Part shown: positions 26,101 through 33,591 of the stretch, in pieces
How the letters are laid out: every line of letters starts with the position of its first letter
Position numbering within the stretch: position 1 is the stretch's first letter
NCBI GenBank assembly: GCA_947494715.1
Contig: CANLWG010000002.1
Coordinates: 186,001 to 250,000 of the forward strand
DNA from: an uncultured Flavobacteriaceae bacterium
Lineage (GTDB): Bacteria > Bacteroidota > Bacteroidia > Flavobacteriales > Flavobacteriaceae
Length of the DNA: 64,000 bases
Reading direction: 5' to 3'
Notes under the pieces: generated by a model
Databases searched by the model: none
Seen by the model: only the letters and a program-made list of their open reading frames with translations
What the model was told of the DNA's origin: nothing
Translations under genes and position numbers: made by a program

Positions 26101-26128
26101 TTGTCCCACACTGCATATATAGTGTCGC
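26101..26128 (+). repeat. Array site R7 (diverged terminal repeat)
   Basis: Left arm TTGTCCCACAC, centre TGCATA, right arm TATAGTGTCGC with one inserted base. It is the last copy and sits in the 265-base gap between the kelch gene and a flavobacterial-type gene, so it may mark the old right end of the array. Confidence 0.65.
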
Positions 26129-26256
26129 GCATAGATTCCCGCTACCACCGCCCCTTTCAAAACACTCGCTTTAAAAAAACCCAAGAATCCACTATCTTAG
26201 TACTATTCAAGATCAAGATTATTGATCAAATACTTTCATGAGCTAACCTTTGAAGC

Positions 26257-26538
26257 ATGAGTTCCGCAGGTCACGTACTGGACATGATAAAGCGAATACG
26301 GCAAAACAGGTCCTTGCGTCCATCCAACCGTCAAAAATTCAAGGGAGATAACAGAGATTCGATTTACACTGAAATCCCTGAAGAAAATAAAGCTTCTTTC
26401 AAGGAATTCCCGGAATCGCAGGTAAAAAGGGTAGTGGATACAATTAGAAGGGAGGCTAAATCCCAAAAACGGAAAGAGTTTATTTTACTTGCCTTGGTTA
26501 TCCTAATCGTTGTCGCTATTGTTCTTTATGTAGTATAG
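26257..26538 (+). CDS. Conserved-looking small membrane-anchored protein
   Basis: 93 residues (MSSAGHVLDMIKRIRQNRSLRPSNRQKFK...). A basic N-terminal half and a helix with charged residues (PESQVKRVVDTIRREAKSQKRKE) end in one C-terminal membrane segment (FILLALVILIVVAIVLYVV). I have the impression that such proteins are common in flavobacteria, but no function is known to me. It probably marks the return to chromosomal backbone after the array. Confidence 0.7.
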   Translation: MSSAGHVLDMIKRIRQNRSLRPSNRQKFKGDNRDSIYTEIPEENKASFKEFPESQVKRVVDTIRREAKSQKRKEFILLALVILIVVAIVLYVV

Positions 26539-26588
26539 TCCTTTGTGGCTTTGACTCCCTTAAACGTTGGCTTCCATTGATCTAAAAA

Positions 26589-27536
26589 ATGAAATATAGA
26601 ATAGTCATAATGTTCATGCTCCTAATTCTAGGCTGTAATTCAAGAACACTGACGGAATATATCCTTTATGAAAAGGACTTGGTACCCGAGGGAATCGCTT
26701 ATTCAAAAAAGAAGGACGCCTTCTACCTAACGAGTGTGGCCAAATCCAAAATAGTGGAGGTAGATAGAAAATCGGGAAAACAAACAGATTTTATACGGGA
26801 ACATGAATTTGGGTATACCCCGGGCGTTGGGATTTATGTAGATGATGAACGAAATCTTCTACATGCCATTGGTGGATACTATAGGTACAAGGATTCCCTT
26901 TCTTCATTATTTACGTTTGACATCAATAGCAAAAAACTGTTGAAAAGATATTACGTAACCGATGAGGGAGAACATTTCTTAAACGATATGATCCAAGATG
27001 GAAAAGGAAATCTATATCTAACGGACTCCAAAGATTCATCCATATACCTACTAAAACACGAAAACGATTCTTTGGAACTCTTTTACCGATCATCCGAGAT
27101 AGAATTTCCTAATGGAATTGCCATTTCGGACGATAATACCAAACTGTATATCGCGTCATTTTCAAAGGGTGTCAGGACACTCGATATTAAGACAAAAAGA
27201 ATTCTGAACGAACCTGACACCTTGGGTATATCCCAAGGAATAGACGGATTGGAATTTTACAAAGGTCACTTATATGCCATCCAAAACGGTGTTAGGGCAA
27301 ATACATTTAACTTAAGAAAATTGATCCTTGATCAAACACAAGAGAAAATTATAAATGTTGAGGTCATAGATGGCCACACACCAAAATTAGATGTGCCGCT
27401 GACTTTTTGTCTAGTGGAAAATGAGGCAGTGGTTATAGGAAATTCCAATCTCCAATATTTAAATCAAGAAACGTTCCATTTCGTAGAATCGGACACGATT
27501 CCAAGTACAAAATTGTTGGTGTATCCCATTGAATGA
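26589..27536 (+). CDS. SMP-30/gluconolactonase-like beta-propeller lipoprotein
   Basis: 315 residues. SPII signal IVIMFMLLILGCNSR, then a propeller of six-bladed type with LVPEGIAYSKKKDAFYLTSV, NDMIQDGKGNLYLTDS and NGIAISDDNTKLYIASF, which are strand signatures of the SMP-30/gluconolactonase/LRE group. It is likely periplasmic and may open lactones or simply bind ligands. The metal ligands cannot be confirmed by eye. It follows the previous gene by 50 bases on the same strand. Confidence 0.82.
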   Translation: MKYRIVIMFMLLILGCNSRTLTEYILYEKDLVPEGIAYSKKKDAFYLTSVAKSKIVEVDRKSGKQTDFIREHEFGYTPGVGIYVDDERNLLHAIGGYYRYKDSLSSLFTFDINSKKLLKRYYVTDEGEHFLNDMIQDGKGNLYLTDSKDSSIYLLKHENDSLELFYRSSEIEFPNGIAISDDNTKLYIASFSKGVRTLDIKTKRILNEPDTLGISQGIDGLEFYKGHLYAIQNGVRANTFNLRKLILDQTQEKIINVEVIDGHTPKLDVPLTFCLVENEAVVIGNSNLQYLNQETFHFVESDTIPSTKLLVYPIE

Positions 27537-27563
27537 TCAAAACGTTTGTCTTCCAATACCTAT

Positions 27564-27581
27564 AATCCGTTACAACGGATT
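27564..27581. promoter_or_regulatory. 18-bp dyad between the SMP-30 gene and the small-gene cluster
   Basis: AATCCGTT, two-base centre AC, AACGGATT: a perfect 8-bp inverted repeat. It has no T-run, so it is more likely a binding site than a terminator. The same half-site ATCCGTT/AACGGAT occurs with a wider centre at 39762-39781. Confidence 0.4.
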
Positions 27582-27692
27582 CCATGAATAACCCTGCTCA
27601 TCACCCTTTCGAAGGCATATCAAATTTTCATTTAATTAAGTTCCAAACCATTGGCAAAAATCAAAAAAACGCGTTACCCACGGGGATATAAA

Positions 27693-27881
27693 GTGTCTAA
27701 AAGGGATATGGGGACAATCTTCAAAATATCGTGCTACTCGGCCTTGGTGGTTATTCTCGCCTTGGTGACCGGACAAGCCATGCCTTGGAACAGTTTAATC
27801 TATAGCTTGTGGCTACTGACCTGTATGGCACTGGGCGTATTGATGAAACCGTTTATAGCCATTTTGGTCGATAAACAGTAA
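27693..27881 (+). CDS. Tiny membrane protein B, copy 1 (intact)
   Basis: 62 residues from GTG 27693, the start position that aligns with copy 3 (GTG-Ser-Lys-Lys/Arg); a conserved Met five codons later (27708) is the alternative. Two membrane helices (ISCYSALVVILALVTG and YSLWLLTCMALGVLMKPFIAIL) precede a short LVDKQ tail. Copies 2 and 3 share the pattern FK..YxAL(I/V) and GxxxKP(F/L)I. Unknown family. It precedes tiny gene A copy 1 by 10 bases, so the two probably form a pair. Confidence 0.6.
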   Translation: MSKRDMGTIFKISCYSALVVILALVTGQAMPWNSLIYSLWLLTCMALGVLMKPFIAILVDKQ

Positions 27882-27891
27882 AGGATAGGAC

Positions 27892-28083
27892 ATGACATTA
27901 AAGGACAGACCGAGTGCCATACCCTTTGAGGAACTCATCTTCGAAATGTACCAGAATCAGAACGACAGGGAAGTGTTATTGGACATAGAGCAGATAATAA
28001 TAACCAACAAGGACGATTATTGTCCTGTACACCTGTTCACCCTGATAAATGCGATAAAGGGATATCTGGAGAATATGGACTAA
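27892..28083 (+). CDS. Tiny acidic protein A, copy 1 (intact)
   Basis: 63 residues (start MTLKDRPSAIPFEELIFEMY; end INAIKGYLENMD). It is soluble, helical and acidic, with no recognised domain. The start is supported by alignment with copy 2, which begins MTFRDSDTAIPFGELIYEMY. Alternating A and B copies nearby suggest that A and B act as a pair. A small two-component toxin or immunity-type module is possible, but nothing in the sequence proves it. Confidence 0.6.
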   Translation: MTLKDRPSAIPFEELIFEMYQNQNDREVLLDIEQIIITNKDDYCPVHLFTLINAIKGYLENMD

Positions 28084-28110
28084 AAACCGGATTACCTTTT
28101 CAAAAAAACG

Positions 28111-28320
28111 GCGTCCAAGAAATTGATGTACAATTTCTTGGAAATACGTTTCAAGCTGGTCCGCTATGCCGTGATGATAGCGCCAGCATACTTCACGACC
28201 TTGTAGTGCTGCAAACGAGCGCATTATATATGCCCCTGTGCTATTGATTTGTGTCCTTATAGGAGGAATCATAAGGCCCCTTGTGACAGATTGGTGGATA
28301 GGTTATTCGGGAAGCCATGA
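28111..28320 (+). pseudogene. Tiny membrane protein B, copy 2 (frameshifted)
   Basis: Homology to copy 3 can be followed through three frames: SKKLMYNFLEIRFKLVRYAVM in the first, then VVLQTSALYM, then VLLICVLIGGIIRPLV, and a tail LVDRLFGKP before TGA at 28318. At least two and probably three indels break the gene, and the GTG start has become GCG. It follows A copy 1 by 27 bases. Confidence 0.65.
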
Positions 28321-28375
28321 AAAAGGAACGGACCGATCCCCTATCGGACCACTTCCCCATAAGGTGTGGGGATTT

Positions 28376-28403
28376 TGGTGGAGAAGGCAGGATTCGAACC
28401 CAC
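28376..28403 (-). other. tRNA 3'-end fragment (candidate attachment-site scar)
   Basis: On the minus strand this reads GTGGG, TTCGAAT, CCTGC, CTTCTCC, A, CCA: a T-arm with the conserved TTCGAAT loop, a 7-nt acceptor strand, discriminator and encoded CCA. No matching 5' acceptor strand (GGAGAAG) or D/anticodon arm lies upstream, and the T-stem has two wobble pairs. It is therefore a fragment, not a functional tRNA. tRNA 3' ends are classic integrase targets, so this may be one half of an att pair left by an integrated element. Confidence 0.6.
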
Positions 28404-28620
28404 GTAAGTCCGTCCCATTTGTGAATATAGAAAAATAGATTCCCAATCCGATGAACGCAATGAAAAGATCGATGAAATGCACTTTAAATGTACAACGATT
28501 ACCAAAAAGAAAACAGGTAGTCAAAAGGTCTAAAAAGCTTTTAAAACCAGGAATTTCAACTTAAAAATAAAATTGTGAGGGAATTGATCATTTTATCTTT
28601 TTCCAAGTATCCACAGCAAT

Positions 28621-28628
28621 TATCTTTG
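28621..28628 (+). promoter_or_regulatory. -7 box (TATCTTTG) of the barrel gene
   Basis: TATCTTTG fits TAnnTTTG. A T-run lies where the -33 TTG should be. Transcription would begin near 28635, which makes the first ATG (28637) leaderless and favours the ATG at 28661. Confidence 0.5.
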
Positions 28629-28660
28629 CTTTACTTATGATAAATACTAAACAAACGACC

Positions 28661-29251
28661 ATGAAATTGAGAATACTATTGTTTTTATCAATACTGGCCC
28701 TTTCCTATTCCTTTTCCCAGGAAAAAAAATGGAACGTCGAGGCCAACTACACCATCTTGCCCGGCGATGGTGTTTTCGGGGAGGACAATTTCATAGATGT
28801 AGGTATAAAATACAGATTCGTCAGATTGGGGATATTCAATCTGGGATTCGGGGTCAACGGAGGCTTTTCAAGGACCGATGTCGAGAACACCGGTTTTGCA
28901 AGCCGTACCGATGATACATATTTGATCCAGCCCCGTGTCTTTACGGATCTTCGGATTCCTGGTCTGAAGAGACTCCGGCCGTCAGTGGGCCTGGGGGCCA
29001 GCTATGTCAATGTCGTTACGGATTACACCACCCAAAACGGTTTTGACGATTCGGACAGTACCTTACGTTTAGGGTTTAATCTTAACCTTGGTCTTTCTTA
29101 TGACATCGGTGAACACTTCTTCATACAGGCACAATACGATTTCATAGATCTGACCCCGGATGAAGATGTCCCGGACACAATAATAATCCTGAACTTGCCG
29201 GACAACGGTAACATCAACAATATACGTTTGGGGCTGGGTTTCCGCTTTTGA
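28661..29251 (+). CDS. Outer membrane beta-barrel protein
   Basis: 196 residues from ATG 28661, selected because it gives a clean signal peptide (MKLRILLFLSILALSYSFSQ) and a normal leader after the -7 box. Alternating amphipathic strands follow (VRLGIFNLGFGVNGGFS, LGFNLNLGLSYDIGEHFFIQAQYDF) and it ends in NIRLGLGFRF, a C-terminal aromatic signature of barrels. It stands between the broken A/B copies with no link to them. Its GC content is higher than theirs. Function unknown beyond outer membrane location. Confidence 0.78.
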   Translation: MKLRILLFLSILALSYSFSQEKKWNVEANYTILPGDGVFGEDNFIDVGIKYRFVRLGIFNLGFGVNGGFSRTDVENTGFASRTDDTYLIQPRVFTDLRIPGLKRLRPSVGLGASYVNVVTDYTTQNGFDDSDSTLRLGFNLNLGLSYDIGEHFFIQAQYDFIDLTPDEDVPDTIIILNLPDNGNINNIRLGLGFRF

Positions 29252-29307
29252 TCATTGTGGGGAAGTCATTACGGCTTTCATCATGACTTTCCAACCCACT
29301 TCATTAA

Positions 29308-29418
29308 TTGACGGAAAAAGGGAACGACAAGGACGACCCAATTAGGACTATCACCGAATATTGGACACTGGACGGGGAAAAGGTGTCCGAGATAGACCCT
29401 TTAAAGGAGGAAAAATGA
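29308..29418 (+). CDS. Possible 36-residue peptide coupled to A copy 2
   Basis: A frame opening with TTG 29308 directly after a TAA reads an acidic peptide (with ITEYWTLDGEKVSEIDPLKEEK at its end) and stops in the overlap ATGA with the start of A copy 2. The stop-start overlap and natural codon choice hint at real or formerly real coding. It may instead be a remnant of a longer lost gene. No homologue is recognised. Confidence 0.25.
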   Translation: MTEKGNDKDDPIRTITEYWTLDGEKVSEIDPLKEEK

Positions 29419-29607
29419 CCTTCCGGGACAGTGACACCGCGATACCCTTCGGCGAACTCATCTACGAGATGTACCAGAACCAGAAAGACCGGGAAATACT
29501 ATTGGATATAGAAGGGATAATAATAGCTAAGAAGGACGACTAATGCCTTATACACCTGTTCACCCCGATAAATGCCATAAGGGGGATATCCGGAGAATAT
29601 GGAATAA
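29415..29607 (+). pseudogene. Tiny acidic protein A, copy 2 (stop plus frameshift)
   Basis: It aligns with copy 1 along its whole length: MTFRDSDTAIPFGELIYEMY and LLDIEGIIIAKKDD are intact, then TAA at 29541-29543 replaces the Tyr codon. The text continues as CLIHLFTPINAIRG, followed by a one-base insertion in a G-run and the ending YPENME. Two inactivating changes therefore show loss of function, unless the 42-residue N-terminal product is enough. Confidence 0.65.
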
Positions 29608-29633
29608 AAATCGAGTTACCTTTTCTGGAATCC

Positions 29634-29843
29634 GTGTCGAAAAAAGTAATGAGAACTTTTTTCAAACTGTTGTTCAATATAACATGTTATACGGCATTGA
29701 TCGTTCCGGTATACGTTGTAACACTCTATGTACTGCAAACCAATCCCTTTATGATGGCCCTATGGCTATTGGGATGTATTCTTTTGGGAGGCGCCATCAA
29801 GCCCCTCATAGACCTTTTAACCCACAAAATCTTTGACCGATAA
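29634..29843 (+). CDS. Tiny membrane protein B, copy 3 (intact)
   Basis: 69 residues from GTG 29634 (ATG 29649 possible). Two helices (LLFNITCYTALIVPVYVVTLYV and MALWLLGCILLGGAIKPLIDLL) and a basic HKIFDR tail. It matches copies 1 and 2 in the spacing of FK, YxAL and GxxxKP. It is still open although its flanking A copies (2 and 3) are both broken, so the A protein may be dispensable for B or the copy may simply not have decayed yet. Confidence 0.55.
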   Translation: MSKKVMRTFFKLLFNITCYTALIVPVYVVTLYVLQTNPFMMALWLLGCILLGGAIKPLIDLLTHKIFDR

Positions 29844-29845
29844 AG

Positions 29846-30035
29846 CTAATCGACAAGGAAACGGCCATTCCCTTCGAAGAACTGATATATAAATGTACAT
29901 GCACCTAGACAATCGGAAAATACTATGCAGATACTGGGGATAGTAACAGTACACAGAAAGGATTACTGCCGAGTACACTACCATACTCCAACAAGCTCGA
30001 TAAAGGGATATCTACAGGATTTGGAGGATGAATAA
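29846..30035 (+). pseudogene. Tiny acidic protein A, copy 3 (frameshifted)
   Basis: DKETAIPFEELIY is readable, then the frame shifts by one base to MYMHLDNRKIL, and again to HRKDYCRVHYHTPTSSIKGYLQDLEDE before TAA. All the landmarks of copy 1 (IPFEELI, MYQN.., DYCPVH, IKGYL) are present in order, so it is a true but inactive copy with no start codon. A 230-base stretch after it holds no convincing gene. Confidence 0.6.
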
Positions 30036-30268
30036 TAATTAAACATATCAGTACTTGTAAGACGTAAAAACGATAGCTTTTTAAGTTTAAGGATAAGCAA
30101 AAGAAAAGTAATGGAAGGATTGTTTTCATGAGTCCTGTAAATCTAGAAAAACACGATGGTTTGTCAATCCTTTTGATTGATCAGATTCAATAGGTCTTTA
30201 AATACTGGGCAGCAGTTCATAAGAAGGAAGGTACCACTTGAATAGAGCGGTTTTTTGTAAATTTAAAT

Positions 30269-30406
30269 ATGAAATATTTATACCTATTAGCATTTTGTCT
30301 GGGATGGGCGACTCCAAAACTTATCGAACTATTACGCCGGGAAAGTGGATTCACGCCAACAGAAGAATCCAAACGGAACGACATATTCGATAAAGGCCGG
30401 TCATAG
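30269..30406 (+). CDS. 45-residue peptide with hydrophobic N-terminus
   Basis: ATG 30269 begins MKYLYLLAFCLGWATPKLIELL and continues with a charged tail rich in Arg, Glu and Lys. The N-terminus could be a signal anchor, and an AT-rich leader with GTAAATTTAA precedes the start. Small proteins of this kind (one short helix and a charged tail) do occur in flavobacteria, but nothing else supports it. Treat it as a possible real small gene. Confidence 0.4.
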   Translation: MKYLYLLAFCLGWATPKLIELLRRESGFTPTEESKRNDIFDKGRS

Positions 30407-30515
30407 GCCTTTGTCAACTATCCTTTCGGAGCTACTTTTGGAATTTCTTAATCTTTCCTTGTGCTTTTATGCATGGAAGTGCCATTTATAAACCGTTAAC
30501 TGAAATTTAAGCTAA

Positions 30516-31259
30516 GTGGATTATCTAAAAGAAATTGTTCATCAGATAGAACTTCATTCCGTTGCTGGAATACGGAATTGTTTCCTTAATGGTATAAGTC
30601 CAAATGATACCTACAAAGGAAAGCCCTTGATTTATGAATTGACGAGTGAGTACCTACGAGGCCCAAAATTTAAGGAATGTGTACGGGTTTTTGTGGAATT
30701 CGGACTTGAGTTTGAAGACAAGATCTTGTTGTCCGTTTTGCTGGACGACCCGGAAAATCTGCAGGTTTACAGTACCGAAAACCCCGAAATTGTAGACAAA
30801 AGATATTCCCTAAAATGTGCCTATACCCCATTGTTTGAGGTGACTTTGTTACATATTTGTGCCGAATTCAATCATTTGGCCTGTGCGGAAATCTTGGTAA
30901 AAAACGGAGCCGATATCAATGCCAAGGCCGGAATTGACAAAAGCGGCCTTGGAGGACAGACCCCTATTTTTCATACGGTAAACCAAAACTTGAATCAGTC
31001 TGCCGGGATGTTGGACTTCCTGCTATCCCAATCCGCCGACTTAAAGACAACGGTTACAGGGTTTGTTTGGGGCCAGGGTTATGATTGGGAAACATTGATT
31101 CCCGCCGTTAATCCGATCAGTTATGCGATGATGGGGCTATTGCCCCAAATGCATCGGGATGAAGCCGCTATTTCGGAAACGGTGTCGAAATTGCTACAGC
31201 ATACATTCGGCATCGACTATACGCCCAAGAACATCCCGAACAAATACCTGCAACCCTAA
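30516..31259 (+). CDS. Ankyrin repeat protein
   Basis: 247 residues from GTG 30516; no ATG is in a suitable place. Residues about 108-165 contain two recognisable ankyrin units (TLLHICAEFNHLACAEILVKNGADINAKAG and QTPIFHTVNQ with LDFLLSQSADLK), with weaker helical repeats before them. No signal peptide, so it is likely cytosolic. Ankyrin proteins bind partners. Here there is no adjacent toxin or enzyme that would suggest a role. Confidence 0.8.
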   Translation: MDYLKEIVHQIELHSVAGIRNCFLNGISPNDTYKGKPLIYELTSEYLRGPKFKECVRVFVEFGLEFEDKILLSVLLDDPENLQVYSTENPEIVDKRYSLKCAYTPLFEVTLLHICAEFNHLACAEILVKNGADINAKAGIDKSGLGGQTPIFHTVNQNLNQSAGMLDFLLSQSADLKTTVTGFVWGQGYDWETLIPAVNPISYAMMGLLPQMHRDEAAISETVSKLLQHTFGIDYTPKNIPNKYLQP

Positions 31260-31297
31260 ATGGGGTAGAACAAAAGAAGGTCTGAAATATGCCTGAC

Positions 31298-32302
31298 CTA
31301 TTCAGCTTTTAACAACGCTTCGATCTTTGCCATTCTCTCGGTAATCGACCTTAACGTTTGGTTTTCTTTTTCCAGGTGTTTAATTCTTTTCTCTTGGGCA
31401 ATAGTATATAGGGTAAGCTCCTCTATTTTCTGTAAGAGCTTGGAATCCATTTCACCCAAGAGGATGCCGTTCTCGGCGACTTCTTCCGCACTTGGGATAT
31501 CCTTTAGGTGTCCTTTTTCATTAATGTGGTTCTCCACTTCCTCCAGGGTAGGCAGTTGGTAATCACTTTCAAAGACAAAGTCCGACCAACCTGTTTCTAC
31601 TTTGATTTCCTTTGCCCTCACGTTCCCGTTTACGGCAAGTTTGTAGGTGCCGGGATCAACGGTACCGATGCCCACGTTGCCATTAGGCTTTATTGCCAAA
31701 CGAACCCCTTTAGACCCATTGGCTCCTGTATGGTCCTCATAGATAAAAAAAGTTCTTTCATAAAGACCGTTAGTAGCCTCATAAGACCCTAGGCTCCACC
31801 TGTCCGTTTGACCCATTCCCAATGTAATGAAGGGTTGATGGGATTCATCTGTATGGACAATTATACTGGAATCAGGATTATTTATTTCTAATGATGCAGA
31901 AGGATTGGATGTTCCGATACCAACGTTACCGTTCGCCTTAATAGTAAGCCTATCAACAGACGAAGTCTGGAAGCGTATATCGTTGCTCGGGGAAGTTCCT
32001 TGGGCCAGGTTCCGGAAGTACATGATATGGGGACCGTTCTCGTCCGCGTCCTGTATCCAATCAAAAAAGAAATGGTTGTCCTCCGCTTTTAATAATATCT
32101 TTTCATTCGTAGTCCTGCCCATTTCGAGGGTGTTTGCGCCTGTATTACTGAAGAAACGGGCATCCTGCCCAACAACATGCAGCTTTGCCGTTGGAGTCGT
32201 TGTTCCTATTCCAACATCGCCTGTAGTTGGAAAAGTATTCGTCTGGGCCCAGGCCGAAGTACAGCCTAATAGGGCAAAAAGAAAGATTTGGGACGTTCTC
32301 AT
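31298..32302 (-). CDS. Secreted GIGT-repeat protein with conserved C-terminal domain, copy 1
   Basis: 334 residues from the ATG at 32302 (MRTSQIFLFALLGCTSAWAQ signal); a longer frame upstream is not needed. Several NVGIGT.PxxKLHV-type units, typical of Bacteroidetes surface proteins related to phage tail fibres, are followed by a C-terminal region (VRAKEIKVETGWSDFVFE to SKLLQKIEELTLY) that ends in a coiled coil (EKRIKHLEKENQTLRS). That region resembles chaperone-like trimerisation tails. It lies tandem to a shorter paralogue. Confidence 0.75.
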   Translation of the reverse strand: MRTSQIFLFALLGCTSAWAQTNTFPTTGDVGIGTTTPTAKLHVVGQDARFFSNTGANTLEMGRTTNEKILLKAEDNHFFFDWIQDADENGPHIMYFRNLAQGTSPSNDIRFQTSSVDRLTIKANGNVGIGTSNPSASLEINNPDSSIIVHTDESHQPFITLGMGQTDRWSLGSYEATNGLYERTFFIYEDHTGANGSKGVRLAIKPNGNVGIGTVDPGTYKLAVNGNVRAKEIKVETGWSDFVFESDYQLPTLEEVENHINEKGHLKDIPSAEEVAENGILLGEMDSKLLQKIEELTLYTIAQEKRIKHLEKENQTLRSITERMAKIEALLKAE

Positions 32303-32469
32303 TTTGTCGGGGGTTTTTCTATTTACAATTAAAAGGTATGTTTTACTTTTTTTGGTGGTTAACGTAAGACTATTTGGGTAAAAGCTTGAGGGAGGGACGA
32401 GTAATTTTTTCAAGAGCCTGTTCTATGATATACGTAGGTTCCGATTTCTTGCTCACCATCCAAGGGAGC

Positions 32470-33372
32470 CTATTTCAGCTTGGCCAACTCCCTTTTAAGC
32501 TTTGTGTTTTCCCTCTCCAACCGCTCAGTACGCTTATTTATATCGATTATGTAAAGCGTAAGTTCCTCAATCTTCAGCAAGAGTTTGGAGTCCATTTCGC
32601 CCAAGAGGATACCGTTCTCGGCTACTTCTTCCGCACTTGGGATATCCTTTAAGTGGCCTTTAGCTTTTATATGGCCCTCGACCTCTTCCAGGGTTGGTAG
32701 GTCATAATCCTTTTCAAAGACAAAGTCCGACCATCCGGTCTCTACCCTTACCTCCTTGGCCCTGACGTTTCCGTTGACGGCGAGTCTGTAGGTGCCTGGA
32801 TCTTGGGTGCCCATTCCAATATTTCCAGTATAGACATCAACTATAAATGCGTCCCACTGATCGCCTGTAGTCCCAGTATATCTTGTGCCGATACCAAATT
32901 TGTTTTCTCCAAAATTCTCCGAGAAACCAATATTCGCTCCTATGATGTCCCCGTCCTGTCGCAATTCGATTATGGGATTATCATTTTCATTATTGTTGTC
33001 CGTATCTGCCTCCAATCTAAACACTGCATCGCCCGAAGTCCCGGTGCTAACGTGCAAAATACTTGATGGAGCCGCCGTACCGATTCCGACCAATCCGAAA
33101 TTGCCAATGGTTATGCCCCTCGTTGGATCGGCCCCTTTGGTCAAATGAAATGTCCTTAGTTGGGTATCGATCCATATCCTTGATGTGGTCTCCCCGGAAT
33201 TTGTCCAAAGGTTGATTCCTTCAGTAGGACCATTGCCAAAAATTTGAAGTTTCCCGTGTTGTGGATTTGTAGTGCCAATCCCCACATTTCCGCTTGAGGG
33301 AAAGGTATTGGTCTGGGTCCAGGCAGAAACATAGCCGAACAGGGCAAAGAGAAAGATTTGGGTCGTTTTCAT
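32470..33372 (-). CDS. Secreted GIGT-repeat protein with conserved C-terminal domain, copy 2
   Basis: 300 residues with signal MKTTQIFLFALFGYVSAWTQ. It shares the N-terminal signal, the NVGIGT repeats and a nearly identical last ~100 residues with copy 1 (VRAKEVRVETGWSDFVFEKDY, HLKDIPSAEEVAENGILLGE, then a coiled coil), while the middle differs. This is the pattern of duplication with an exchanged central passenger. A 219-base spacer follows, ending at the GNAT gene on the other strand. Confidence 0.75.
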   Translation of the reverse strand: MKTTQIFLFALFGYVSAWTQTNTFPSSGNVGIGTTNPQHGKLQIFGNGPTEGINLWTNSGETTSRIWIDTQLRTFHLTKGADPTRGITIGNFGLVGIGTAAPSSILHVSTGTSGDAVFRLEADTDNNNENDNPIIELRQDGDIIGANIGFSENFGENKFGIGTRYTGTTGDQWDAFIVDVYTGNIGMGTQDPGTYRLAVNGNVRAKEVRVETGWSDFVFEKDYDLPTLEEVEGHIKAKGHLKDIPSAEEVAENGILLGEMDSKLLLKIEELTLYIIDINKRTERLERENTKLKRELAKLK

Positions 33373-33591
33373 TTTGTCGGGGTTTTGTAGGTTAAAAAGT
33401 AAATGTAGGAATATACTTCAATATTTCAAATGCTTATAGAAAGTATTCGATGAACTACAAGGTCTGGGGCACACTATTATTTCAAAAACCCGTTTCATAT
33501 CACATTAAAGTAGATCTGGGAAAGATATATGGAATCCATCTAGAAATGTGTAATTTTAGATGAGTTATAACCCACTTTATAAATTACCGCA

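Larger units (their letters stand above)
19883..26128. mobile_element. Cassette-like array bounded by seven dif-like repeats
   Basis: Seven direct copies of one short site cut this 6.2-kb stretch into six intervals of about 1.24, 0.51, 0.52, 0.57, 0.07 and 3.3 kb. The intervals contain unrelated genes on either strand, mostly small membrane proteins, plus one structured RNA candidate. Site order and orientation are constant. Each full site has a left arm TTGTCCCATAT, a centre TGTATA and a right arm TAGGTGYC. No integrase or Xer gene lies in the window, so mobility is inferred from architecture only. Alternatives are dispersed operators or a decayed transposon family. Confidence 0.55.

Noticed and set aside
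19883-26128. CRISPR array
   Set aside because: The repeats are spaced by 0.04-3.3 kb with genes between them, not by uniform 30-70 bp spacers, and there are no cas genes in the window.
19883-26128. Classical integron with attC sites
   Set aside because: The sites lack the RYYYAAC/GTTRRRY core boxes and the variable hairpin of attC, and no IntI-type gene is present. The cassette likeness is architectural only.
28376-28403. Complete tRNA gene
   Set aside because: Only the T-arm and 3' acceptor strand are present; no D-arm, anticodon arm or 5' acceptor strand can be found upstream on the minus strand.
29923-30129. Minus-strand 68-codon frame beginning with a signal-like MKTILPLLFFCLSLN
   Set aside because: Only the first ~20 residues look real; the remainder runs antisense through the A copy 3 remnant. 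Could be a truncated gene start, but too weak to list.
31905-32381. 158-codon plus-strand open frame antisense to the GIGT-repeat protein
   Set aside because: Its translation lacks any recognisable domain, while the opposite strand encodes a clear secreted repeat protein.
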